Positions 8,581 through 14,926 of a DNA stretch of 64,000 bases are shown here, piece by piece (within the stretch, counting starts at the first letter, position 1; every line of letters begins with the position of its first letter). A program made the position numbers and the translations under genes. The notes under the pieces were generated by a model. It was given only the letters and a program-made list of their open reading frames with translations. It searched no databases and had not been told where the DNA came from. The stretch is from Pseudomonadales bacterium. GTDB taxonomy: Bacteria; Pseudomonadota; Gammaproteobacteria; Pseudomonadales; UBA5518. The stretch spans positions 310,001 to 374,000 of the forward strand of contig JACKOP010000003.1 in assembly GCA_024234165.1 (NCBI GenBank), written 5' to 3'.

Positions 8581-8615
8581 TGAGGCCGAACCTGATCAGG
8601 GTCCCGATTCAGGGA

Positions 8616-8637
8616 GGGCGCTGCGTGCGCAGCGCCC
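8616..8637. terminator. Hairpin between convergent genes
   Basis: GGGCGCTGCG and CGCAGCGCCC form a perfect 10-bp stem with a TG loop between the convergent glycosyltransferase and PEP-CTERM genes. There is no T run, so intrinsic termination may be weak. Confidence 0.5.
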
Positions 8638-8657
8638 CATTCCGCCGATGATCGTGT

Positions 8658-9389
8658 TCAGCGTTGCCGTTGCTTGCGCAGGCGGCTCTGCCCCAGGGCG
8701 GCCAAGCCAAGGGCAAAGATGCCCAGCGTGCCGGGTTCGGGTACGGGATTGTCCGGATTGTCCGGATTGTCCGGATTGGTGCCGGGGTCGCCGAGGAAGA
8801 AACTGTCGATGCCGATGTCGGTTCGCCGACCGTCTGTGTCGCTCCAGGCGATCACTTCGAGTGTCTGGATCTCGGTGGCTGCGGTGAAGATCATGGTCTG
8901 CCAGTCCCAGCCGTCGAAGACCCCGTAGGCAGGGATGTCCATATGAGCAGAATTATGGGTCTCGTCGCCGAATTTGATCCGCCAGTAGCCCCCCGTTTCG
9001 GACCAGATGCTTCGTGAGATGCTCTGCTCGAACGAAATCTCGTACTGCTTCCCGATCACCAGGCCGTCGAGCCCCACCTGCAAGGCGCTCTCCGTCCATT
9101 GCGGCTGCAAGCCGATGCCGTGCAGGAACTGCCCTCCCGTGCTGCTGGGCGCCCAAGTGTAGCTGGCGAAGTTCGTGTCGCCGTTGAACGTGTCCGGCGT
9201 GCCCGCCGTGGTCGTCCAGCCCGGCGGTACTTCCGAGTTGTGCGTGTTGGTGTTCATGCTGCCGCCTTCGAAGCCCCCGTTCGCGAATGCATCGAGCAAT
9301 TCCGCCTGGGACTGCGCAGCAAGCAGCAACGCACCGGCCAATAGCGCTGCCGACTTCGCAGCGAAGGATTTCCGGAAAATGGGTCTCAT
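8658..9389 (-). CDS. PEP-CTERM sorting-domain protein 2
   Basis: This 243-residue secreted protein has a signal peptide ending SQA, a beta-sandwich-like domain (NGGFEGGSMN, typical of PEP-CTERM proteins with a carbohydrate-binding-like fold), an Asn-Pro-Asp linker and the terminal signal VPEPGTLGIFALGLAALG plus basic tail. The linker is coded by a 9-bp unit repeated three times at 8751-8777, so its length may vary. GGGAGG precedes the ATG at 9389. A sigma-54 promoter lies 41 bp upstream. An IS630 element 18 bp beyond that promoter separates it from its putative activator site, so expression may be altered. Confidence 0.93.
   Translation of the reverse strand: MRPIFRKSFAAKSAALLAGALLLAAQSQAELLDAFANGGFEGGSMNTNTHNSEVPPGWTTTAGTPDTFNGDTNFASYTWAPSSTGGQFLHGIGLQPQWTESALQVGLDGLVIGKQYEISFEQSISRSIWSETGGYWRIKFGDETHNSAHMDIPAYGVFDGWDWQTMIFTAATEIQTLEVIAWSDTDGRRTDIGIDSFFLGDPGTNPDNPDNPDNPVPEPGTLGIFALGLAALGQSRLRKQRQR
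8751..8777. repeat. 9-bp tandem repeat coding Asn-Pro-Asp
   Basis: GTCCGGATT is repeated three times in phase within PEP-CTERM gene 2, giving NPDNPDNPD just before the sorting signal. The copy number could change by slippage without breaking the frame. Confidence 0.85.
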
Positions 9390-9429
9390 ACGCGCCTCCC
9401 TTATTGTGTCGATTACCCATTTTTAGCCA

Positions 9430-9445
9430 AGCAATACCCATACCA
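9430..9445 (-). promoter_or_regulatory. Sigma-54 (-24/-12) promoter of PEP-CTERM gene 2
   Basis: The minus strand reads TGGTATGGGTATTGCT, with GG-N10-GC spacing and a perfect -12 TTGCT; the -24 box has two mismatches to TGGCAC. It ends 41 bp before the ATG at 9389. The left end of an IS630 element starts 18 bp upstream of it. Confidence 0.7.
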
Positions 9446-9463
9446 AATTAACGGAATGCAATA

Positions 9464-10564
9464 CTAACATTCTCGAAAATAAAGTCATGTTGAGTTATAA
9501 TTCCTCGCATGAAATGCAAACGAACTTCCGACGGTCGATCGCACGACCATCATACGCTGCAAGTCATGCGACAACAGGCTATCAAGGCTGTGCGTGAGGG
9601 GCAGACTGTGAGCAGCGTAGCAACCGCCTACGGCGTCAATGAGCGCAGTGTCTTTCGCTGGCTGGCTTCTTTCATTGAGGGCGGTCAGAAAGCCTTGCTG
9701 GCCAAGCCGATCCCCGGGCGCCCCATGAAGCTGAGCGACGAACAGATGAGATGGATCGCCAACACCGTGCGGGAAAACACGCCTCAACAGCTGAAGTTCG
9801 AATTTGGCCTGTGGACGTTGAAGCTCATCCGTCACCTGATCAAGCGTCAGTTCGGTGTGGAGCTGTCTACGGCAACGGCGCATCGTGTGATGAAGACCCT
9901 TGGTTTCAGCGTTCAAAAACCGTTGTATCAAGCGTGGCAGCAGGATCCAGTTATGGTGCGCACATGGGAGGCAGAAGCCTTCCCTGCTATTGCCGCTGAA
10001 GCCAGGAGGGTTGGAGCGTCGATCTATTTTGCCGATGAATCGGGAATTCGTTCGGATTACCACACGGGAACGACTTGGGCTCCAAAGGGACAGACGCCTG
10101 TTGTGGCGGCAACGGGACGCAGGTTTTCGCTGAACATGATCTCTGCCATCAATCCGCGTGGCGAGTTGCGCTTCATGTTGCACGATGGGACAGTGACCGC
10201 CCGCATCTTCCTGGAGTTTCTCAAGCGGTTGATGGTCGGCGCGCAGCATCCGATCTTCCTGATCGTCGATGGTCATCCGATACATCGCTCCAAGATGGTC
10301 AGAACCTACGTCGATAGCCTACAAGGCAAGCTACAGCTGTTTTTCCTGCCACCCTATGCCCCTCATTTGAATCCCGATGAAGTCGTCTGGGCTCACGTCA
10401 AGCGCGAGGTTTCCGGCCGGTTGGTACAGAGCAAGGACGAAATGAAGCGGCTTGCACTGAGCGCTCTGCGCAGGATCCAGAAGCTGCCCGAATTGATTAA
10501 ATCCTTCTTCGGGCAGCCCGAATGTTCGTATATTCAAATGTGACATTACTTTCAAAAATGTTAG
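9464..10564 (+). mobile_element. Complete IS630-family insertion sequence with TIRs and TA duplication
   Basis: The element is 1101 bp. Its 24-bp terminal inverted repeats lie at 9464-9487 and 10541-10564, both beginning CTAACATT from the outside and agreeing at about 20 of 24 positions. It is flanked by TA at 9462-9463 and 10565-10566, the target duplication of IS630/Tc1-type elements. One intact transposase fills it. Its base composition is visibly less GC-rich than the neighbouring genes. It inserted between the sigma-54 promoter of PEP-CTERM gene 2 and that gene's putative upstream activator site. Confidence 0.95.
9509..10543 (+). CDS. IS630-family transposase
   Basis: This 344-residue DDE transposase has an N-terminal helix-turn-helix (VSSVATAYGVNERSVFRWL), a second winged-helix segment, and the catalytic core with FADESGI (first Asp/Glu), FLIVDGHPIH (second Asp) and the IS630 hallmark PPYAPHLNPDEVVW (final acidic residue). 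No frameshift is visible, so it should be active. The stop codon TGA is the first three bases of the right terminal inverted repeat, which is compact organisation usual for this family. Confidence 0.95.
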   Translation: MKCKRTSDGRSHDHHTLQVMRQQAIKAVREGQTVSSVATAYGVNERSVFRWLASFIEGGQKALLAKPIPGRPMKLSDEQMRWIANTVRENTPQQLKFEFGLWTLKLIRHLIKRQFGVELSTATAHRVMKTLGFSVQKPLYQAWQQDPVMVRTWEAEAFPAIAAEARRVGASIYFADESGIRSDYHTGTTWAPKGQTPVVAATGRRFSLNMISAINPRGELRFMLHDGTVTARIFLEFLKRLMVGAQHPIFLIVDGHPIHRSKMVRTYVDSLQGKLQLFFLPPYAPHLNPDEVVWAHVKREVSGRLVQSKDEMKRLALSALRRIQKLPELIKSFFGQPECSYIQM

Positions 10565-10608
10565 TAAATTCAATCATATGCAGGATGTGTGCGGTGCCAC
10601 CGACGTGT

Positions 10609-10630
10609 TGAGTGTAAAGCTGGCTGACAC
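10609..10630 (-). promoter_or_regulatory. Putative activator site of PEP-CTERM gene 2, displaced by the IS
   Basis: On the minus strand this reads GTGTCA, 8 nt, TACACTCA, the same TGTC...TTTACACT pattern as upstream of PEP-CTERM genes 1 and 3. In the present sequence it is over 1.1 kb from the sigma-54 box at 9430-9445. Removing the IS and one TA leaves exactly 60 bp between them, the same as for gene 1. Confidence 0.55.
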
Positions 10631-10640
10631 TGCCTGCATG

Positions 10641-10781
10641 GCCGCCGAAGGAGCCGTCGAAGGATTCGAACGGACCGGCGATGTAGTGGTCGGCCTGCGC
10701 CGTTCCCCAGCGATCGCGCGTGTGGCGATGGATCTCGTCGAGCCGCCAGGACGCTGCCTCCTGGATCAGAATCCTGGCCAC
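10641..10781 (-). pseudogene. ParE toxin remnant, C-terminally truncated
   Basis: From the GTG at 10781 about 47 residues resemble the start of ParE/RelE-superfamily toxins (ARILIQEAASWRLDEIHRHT, RDRWGTAQADHYIAG). The family's C-terminal half with its usual tyrosine and arginine residues is missing. Its start lies 4 bp after the stop of the ParD remnant, the usual antitoxin-toxin order. The frame stays open further left but no longer resembles ParE, and that stretch instead carries the upstream element of PEP-CTERM gene 2, so the truncation probably predates the IS insertion. Confidence 0.7.
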
Positions 10782-10785
10782 GCCG

Positions 10786-11025
10786 TCAGCCCCGGTTGCG
10801 TGCGATCACGTCGGCGGCGGTCAAGGGGTGGGTGGTACGCGCTTTCCGGAGTGGCGAAGGCATGGCTCAGCTCGGCCTTCAGTCGCTCGAAGGCTTCCTG
10901 ATCCCTGCGCTCCTTGTCACGGCGGATCAGATCGCGCATGTACGTCGCTGACGTTCTCGTAATCGCCATGCTCGCCCACGTTGGCGGCAACGAAATTACT
11001 GAGTGCTTCGCTGAAATGAAGCTTT
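10786..11025 (-). pseudogene. ParD antitoxin pseudogene with two frameshifts
   Basis: Read in three joined frames this gives a normal ParD: FSEALSNFVAANVGEHGDYE then NVSD, then YMRDLIRRDKERRDQEAFER and AELSHAFATPESAYHP, then LTAADVIARNRG and a stop. One extra base sits after NVSD (near 10936). A 4-bp duplication (GGTGGGTGG against GGTGG in the second copy at 12585-12697) sits near 10830. Both destroy the antitoxin. The 5' end overlaps the divergent GNAT gene start at 11016. Confidence 0.75.
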
Positions 11026-11519
11026 GCGCACCGCAACCACTCGATGCGCAGCACCGCCTGGAAGCGTTTGACTGCGGAAAGCCGGCTCTCAGCGATTGGC
11101 TGCATCGCCACGCACGCCAGGCCCAGGGCAGCGGCTCGGCAAGAACCTTTGTCGTATGCGCTGGGGAGCGGGTTGCTGGCTACTTCAGTCTGACGGTCGG
11201 CCAGATCGACACACTCGAAGCGCCCGAGCGGATCCGCCGCGGCATGGGACAGTACCCGATTCCGCTGGTGATTCTTGCGCGGCTTGCCGTCGATCTCGAC
11301 TACCAGGGGCAAGGTCCAGGTTTCAGCATGCTGCAGGATGCCATCCGCTACACCCTTTCGATCGCCGAACAGGCGGGCATCCGGGCACTGCTGACGCACC
11401 CCATCGATGCCGAAGTCGAGGCGTTCTATCGTCGTTTCGGATTTGAGCCCACGCCAGGAAATGAACGGCAATTGATCGTGCTGCTCAAGGATGCCCGTCG
11501 TTTTGCTGGAACACCTTGA
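11016..11519 (+). CDS. GNAT acetyltransferase of the TacT toxin type, no antitoxin visible
   Basis: This 167-residue protein has the pattern of TacT/AtaT-like GNAT toxins: APQPLDAQHRLEAFDCGKPA, LSDWLHRHA, SARTFVVCAGERVAGYFSLT, IPLVILARLAVD, an acetyl-CoA loop QGQGPG and FYRRFGFEPTP. These toxins acetylate aminoacyl-tRNA and are normally encoded just after a DUF1778/RHH antitoxin (TacA). None is present; upstream is only the opposing ParD remnant. The loop has Pro where Leu/Arg is common and RRGMG where RRNMP is usual, so activity may be weakened. It is either a tolerated, attenuated toxin or an orphan acetyltransferase. Confidence 0.8.
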   Translation: MKLCAPQPLDAQHRLEAFDCGKPALSDWLHRHARQAQGSGSARTFVVCAGERVAGYFSLTVGQIDTLEAPERIRRGMGQYPIPLVILARLAVDLDYQGQGPGFSMLQDAIRYTLSIAEQAGIRALLTHPIDAEVEAFYRRFGFEPTPGNERQLIVLLKDARRFAGTP

Positions 11520-11626
11520 GGCGTGCGCGGTAGCACTGCAGATGCTGTCGCAAAACACTGCAAAGCGGGAGGGAGCGCTATCTATACACCATTGACGTAC
11601 TTACACCAGTGGTGCACAGTCACGAC

Positions 11627-11940
11627 ATGATCTTCATCGAAACACCCGTCTTCACGCAGCGCCTGCGGGAACTGCTCGACGACGACACGTATGCCGCCTT
11701 TCAGGCGGATTTGATGAAGCTCCGGATGCTGGCGACCTCATCGAGGGCACGGGCGGCATTCGCAAGGTGCGGGTGGCATCCAGCTGGCGCGGCAAGCGCG
11801 GTGGGTCACGGGTGATCTACTGTCACTTTGTGAGTGATGCACAGATTGCGCTGCTGTTGATCTACCCGAAGAACGAGCGCGACGACCTGAGTGCGCAGGA
11901 GCGCGCCGCGCTCGGGCGTATTGTCGAGAAGTGGAGGTGA
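11627..11940 (+). pseudogene. HigB/RelE-type toxin pseudogene (single frameshift)
   Basis: From the ATG at 11627 the first 30 residues (IFIETPVFTQRLRELLDDDT, then YAAFQADLMK) match a RelE/HigB-superfamily mRNA-cleaving toxin. A one-base loss near 11717 shifts the frame. In the next frame the protein resumes as PDAGDLIEGTGGIRKVRVAS then VIYCHFVSDAQIALLLIYPK, ending with TGA at 11938-11940. Restoring one base would give about 104 residues, normal for the family. The antitoxin gene follows 5 bp later and is intact. An imperfect dyad, CACCAGTGGTG at 11604-11614, may be the HigA operator. Confidence 0.8.
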
Positions 11941-11945
11941 GTGAC

Positions 11946-12233
11946 ATGAGCAAGTTCTTCGATGACCTGATGGAAAGCGTCACGCAGATGGACGAGATCC
12001 GACGCGGCGAACGTGCGCCGGCGCGGGAATTCCACGTCGATGCGTTGCGCGTGCGCGATATCCGCAAGGCCACAGGGCTTTCCCAGGCGCGATTTGCGCG
12101 CGTGCTGGATGTGCACGTCGGCACGCTGCGTAACTGGGAGCAGGGGCTGCGCGAGCCCACGGGGCCGGCGCGTGCCCTGCTGCGCGCGATTCACAACGAC
12201 CCTCAACACGTGATGTCCGCTCTGGCACATTGA
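11946..12233 (+). CDS. higA: HigA-type XRE antitoxin
   Basis: This 95-residue DNA-binding protein has an XRE helix-turn-helix (IRKATGLSQARFARVLDVHV, then GTLRNWEQG) at about residues 40-65, followed by the family's terminal REPTGPARALLRAI. GGAGG lies 8 bp before the ATG. It follows the broken toxin gene in the toxin-first order of higBA operons. Being intact, it may persist only as an autorepressor or cross-regulator. Confidence 0.85.
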   Translation: MSKFFDDLMESVTQMDEIRRGERAPAREFHVDALRVRDIRKATGLSQARFARVLDVHVGTLRNWEQGLREPTGPARALLRAIHNDPQHVMSALAH

Positions 12234-12273
12234 GGTGCTGCCGGCCCGCGCGAAGCGGCTATGAGGCAAGGCA

Positions 12274-12555
12274 ATGAGCAAGCATATCGGCAGCGATTTC
12301 GACGAGTTTCTGGCAGAGGACGGGTTGCGCGAGGAAGTCACCGCGACGGCCATCAAGCGCGTCATCGCCTGGCAGCTCGCGCAGGCCATGAAGGCGAAGC
12401 ACATCACGCGCACAGAAATGGCGGCACGCATGCACACCAGTCGTGCGGTGGTGAATCGTCTGCTGGATGAGAACGACACCAGCGTGACGCTGGCTACGCT
12501 GTCGCGCGCGAGCGTGGCGGTAGGCGTGCCGCTGCGATTCGAGCTGGTGCAGTGA
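12274..12555 (+). CDS. XRE-family helix-turn-helix regulator, antitoxin-like
   Basis: This 93-residue protein has a helix-turn-helix (ITRTEMAARMHTSRAVVNRL then LD) near residues 47-68, typical of HigA/Xre antitoxins that follow a RelE-like toxin. It begins 40 bp after higA in the same direction, but no separate toxin gene lies beside it. It may be a second antitoxin left after toxin loss, or a standalone repressor. The ATG at 12274 is the natural start. Confidence 0.8.
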   Translation: MSKHIGSDFDEFLAEDGLREEVTATAIKRVIAWQLAQAMKAKHITRTEMAARMHTSRAVVNRLLDENDTSVTLATLSRASVAVGVPLRFELVQ

Positions 12556-12584
12556 CATGCGGGCTGAAATATGCCATCCGCCCC

Positions 12585-12697
12585 GTGCGATCACGTCGGT
12601 GGCGGTCAAGGGGTGGTACGCGCTGTCCGGAGCGGCGAAGGCATGGCTCAGCTCGACCTTCAGTCGCTCGAAGGCTTCCTGATTCCTGCGTTCCTTA
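12585..12697 (-). pseudogene. Second ParD C-terminal fragment (partial duplicate)
   Basis: About 110 bp nearly repeat 10802-10920 in the same orientation and code the ParD C-terminal half (KERRNQEAFERLKVELSHAF, then SAYHPLTATDVIA). There is no N-terminal half and no toxin. This copy lacks the 4-bp duplication that shifts the frame of the first copy, and it runs on without the normal stop codon. It abuts the 3' end of the hipA remnant. The two copies bracket the GNAT-HigBA-XRE segment. Confidence 0.75.
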
Positions 12698-13499
12698 ACA
12701 AATACCCGCACGAAATTCCGCATGGGCCGAGAAGGCGCCCGCGGTCAGTTCAATGTCGGCACCGCTGATGTGTGTTCTTCGTGCCGCGTCCCGCCAGCCA
12801 TCAACCGCGGCCAGGACTTCTTCCACGATTTTCCGGGTTGTACTGTCGGTAAGGCCATAGAACGCCGCGGTGCCCAAAACCGTCTCCAGGCTCGGCCGAT
12901 TGTCCACATCGTCCAGATTCAAGACGTGTTCGCCCTTGTCGATATTCGGATTGACGTCGAAGGCGGGTGCCAGCCGCCATCCGGTCTTTCCCAGCACGAA
13001 ACCGTGGTTTCGCAGATGGTCATCCCGGTTGCCGACCGCGACGTTGAAGGCCACACGTCGGAACAGTTGGGTCAGGTCGGTATCCGCGTGGGCGGCATCG
13101 CCGTGGGAGGCGCCCGGTGCTACCAGTACGGCCAGCCATTTTCGCAGGGCATCCAGATCGTCGATCCGGCGGCTGCTGAGTTGGTAAGCCACCGCTTCGA
13201 GCTCGTGCAAGGCGGTCACCGGCGGGGCAGCCATTTTCTCGTTGCCGAGGAACTCCTCGGTATCGGTCAGGCGAGGAGTCCAGGAAAATGCCGAAATTGC
13301 CCAACTCCGGTTTCGGGAAAAATGGGTGTTCGTCAAGCGACAGGTCAGGGTCGAGCGCGAATGCCCGAGGGTCACCGAGCCAATCGCGATCGTAGTGGAA
13401 ACGGATCTGGCCGCGGTCATGTGTCAAGGTGCCAACTCGACAGGCAGGACCGAGATCGCTGTCGAGCCATACTTCCAGCGCGTTGTTCGGCGGACTCAT
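12695..13499 (-). pseudogene. hipA: HipA kinase toxin pseudogene with internal deletions
   Basis: The start (LEVWLDSDLGPACRVGTLTH, then FGIFLDSSPDR) is a HipA N-terminal subdomain, and the C-terminal half keeps the kinase loop VAVGNRDDHLRNHG and LAPAFDVNPN. Between them two segments are missing: after SPDR (where the frame also shifts near 13275) and after LVAPGAS, where the ATP-binding lobe should be. About 250 residues remain of a usual 400-440. It cannot phosphorylate GltX. The start overlaps the hipB stop as ATGA, preserving the operon junction. The 3' end abuts the ParD fragment. Confidence 0.85.
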
Positions 13500-13864
13500 G
13501 GCGTGTCCTCCGTATCGGCAGACGATGAGGGCGTTGGCGCTGCAAACTGCTTCCTCGCGGCGCGAGAGCGGCGCACCGGCGCCAAGGCCAGGTCTTGCAG
13601 CTTGCGGCCAACCTTGTCGTCGGCAGCCAGGGTTTGGAGGTCGTTCTCCAGCCCGAGTACGGCCAGTACCCGGACGTAGGAACCCAGCGTCGCCCCCGGA
13701 TCACCGGCTTCGACCTTGTATAGCGTGGTTCGCGAAATGCCGGCGCGTTGCGCGACGACGGCATTGCTCAGCTTGCGTCGCAGCCGGGCGACGCGCAGCC
13801 GCTCTCCCAGCGCGGAGAGAAGACGCTGTTCCTGGGGAAAGATCACAGGCGGCTTTCGTGGCAT
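13496..13864 (-). CDS. hipB: HipB-type XRE antitoxin/autorepressor
   Basis: This 122-residue protein has an XRE helix-turn-helix (SNAVVAQRAGISRTTLYKVE) near residues 33-52 and a Lys/Arg-rich C-terminal tail. It is the first gene of a hipBA operon, overlapping hipA by ATGA. A perfect 11-bp inverted repeat begins 6 bp upstream of its ATG and is very probably its own operator. HipB normally binds and silences HipA and represses the operon; with HipA deleted only the autorepression remains. Confidence 0.88.
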   Translation of the reverse strand: MPRKPPVIFPQEQRLLSALGERLRVARLRRKLSNAVVAQRAGISRTTLYKVEAGDPGATLGSYVRVLAVLGLENDLQTLAADDKVGRKLQDLALAPVRRSRAARKQFAAPTPSSSADTEDTP

Positions 13865-13869
13865 GTTTT

Positions 13870-13907
13870 CTATTATGGACGTTATTTGAATAATTTGTCC
13901 ATAATAG
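13870..13907. promoter_or_regulatory. HipB operator dyad
   Basis: CTATTATGGAC (13870-13880) and GTCCATAATAG (13897-13907) form a perfect inverted repeat separated by 16 bp. It is AT-rich against its surroundings and sits directly before hipB. The TATGGAC/GTCCATA halves recall the TATCC-N8-GGATA operators known for HipB. Confidence 0.75.
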
Positions 13908-13982
13908 CGTGATTTCCAGCTGTGATGTGCTTTCTATCTATACTCGGCTTGCAGCATCACGAGTCCACGGGGGGCTTTCCAC

Positions 13983-14669
13983 ATGCGCCAGATCACGCCG
14001 CCGCAGATCCTGAGCTTTTTCGCCCTGCTGGGCCTGATCCTGGTGCTGGCGCTGGGCACCACGGCGCTGCTGTTCGGCAAGCTGCCGCTCGGCGATTTCC
14101 GCGGCGTGACGCTGCTGATCGCTGCGGTTGTCCTCATTTATATATACGGCTTCCTCGTCTACCGGCTGTTCCTCATCTTCGTGCCGCTGCAGGAAGGCGA
14201 GCTGAAACCCGGCTCGCGCGCCGAGTTTGCCGCCCAGGTCAATATCCTGTTCTACCTGATGCTGTTCAACACCTTGATTCGCACGCATTTTTTACCGGTG
14301 CCGCTGATGCGGCTGGTGTACCAGGCGCTCGGCACGAAAATGGGTCCGAACACCTACAGCGCCGGTACGCTGCTCGATCCGCCGTTGACCGAGTTCGGCG
14401 CCAACTGCATCGTTGGCCACGATGCGGTGCTCTACAGCCACGCGATCGAGGGTGATTACTTTGCCCTGTCGAGGATTTGCGTCGGCAACGAGGTGACCAT
14501 CGGCGCCAAGGCGATCGTGATGTCGGGCGTCACGGTGGGCGATGGCGCCATCGTTTCGGCTGGGGCGCTGGTGCTGAAGGACACGCAGATCGCACCCGGA
14601 GAAATCTGGGGCGGTGTGCCGGCACGGTGTCTTGGCAGGCGTTCTTCTGCGCCCTCGGTTTGCGGCTGA
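13983..14669 (+). CDS. Membrane-anchored hexapeptide-repeat acyltransferase
   Basis: This 228-residue protein has two N-terminal membrane helices (9-33 and 41-66) and a C-terminal left-handed beta-helix from about residue 130, made of hexapeptide turns (IVGHDAVLYSHAIEGDYF, VGNEVTIGAKAIVMSGVTVG). It ends with APGEIWGGVPARCLG, the usual end of LbH O-acyltransferases. It probably O-acetylates a sugar or polysaccharide at the inner membrane, which fits the surrounding PEP-CTERM and glycosyltransferase genes. The ATG at 13983 is the natural start; TATACT at 13939-13944 may be the -10 box. Confidence 0.85.
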   Translation: MRQITPPQILSFFALLGLILVLALGTTALLFGKLPLGDFRGVTLLIAAVVLIYIYGFLVYRLFLIFVPLQEGELKPGSRAEFAAQVNILFYLMLFNTLIRTHFLPVPLMRLVYQALGTKMGPNTYSAGTLLDPPLTEFGANCIVGHDAVLYSHAIEGDYFALSRICVGNEVTIGAKAIVMSGVTVGDGAIVSAGALVLKDTQIAPGEIWGGVPARCLGRRSSAPSVCG

Positions 14670-14726
14670 GCAAGTTGCCGACACGGACCACGGTCCCCTC
14701 AACCGAGCCCTCATAGGCCAGAAACG

Positions 14727-14748
14727 CTGTCGAAAAACTTTACACTTC
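14727..14748 (+). promoter_or_regulatory. Putative enhancer-binding-protein site upstream of PEP-CTERM gene 3
   Basis: CTGTCG, 8 nt, TACACTTC, identical in its outer 14 positions to the element upstream of PEP-CTERM gene 1. It lies 70 bp upstream of the -24 box, one helical turn further than for genes 1 and 2. Confidence 0.6.
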
Positions 14749-14818
14749 CGTGCTCATCCGACGGTCGAATGGTCAAGAAGAATTCACAACACGCTGAAAA
14801 ACAAAGAAAAATAATTTC

Positions 14819-14834
14819 AGGCACGGTGGTTGCT
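14819..14834 (+). promoter_or_regulatory. Sigma-54 (-24/-12) promoter of PEP-CTERM gene 3
   Basis: AGGCACGGTGGTTGCT matches TGGCAC-N5-TTGCW except for the first base, with GG-N10-GC spacing. It ends 92 bp before the ATG at 14927, leaving an untranslated leader of about 80 nt. Confidence 0.8.
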
Positions 14835-14926
14835 TAGGATGCGCCAGCGAAACTGCTCAACGGTTTCCAGCAAGGCAACCCGTAGGGACGCCAGGAACTC
14901 GAATCACTCACTTGGAGATGATGACC

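Noticed and set aside
10565..10781. ParE interrupted by the IS630 element.
   Set aside because: The frame runs from ParE into the IS, but ParE similarity ends near 10641. The stretch to the IS instead contains the upstream element of PEP-CTERM gene 2 at the expected spacing, so the IS hit that promoter region and not parE.
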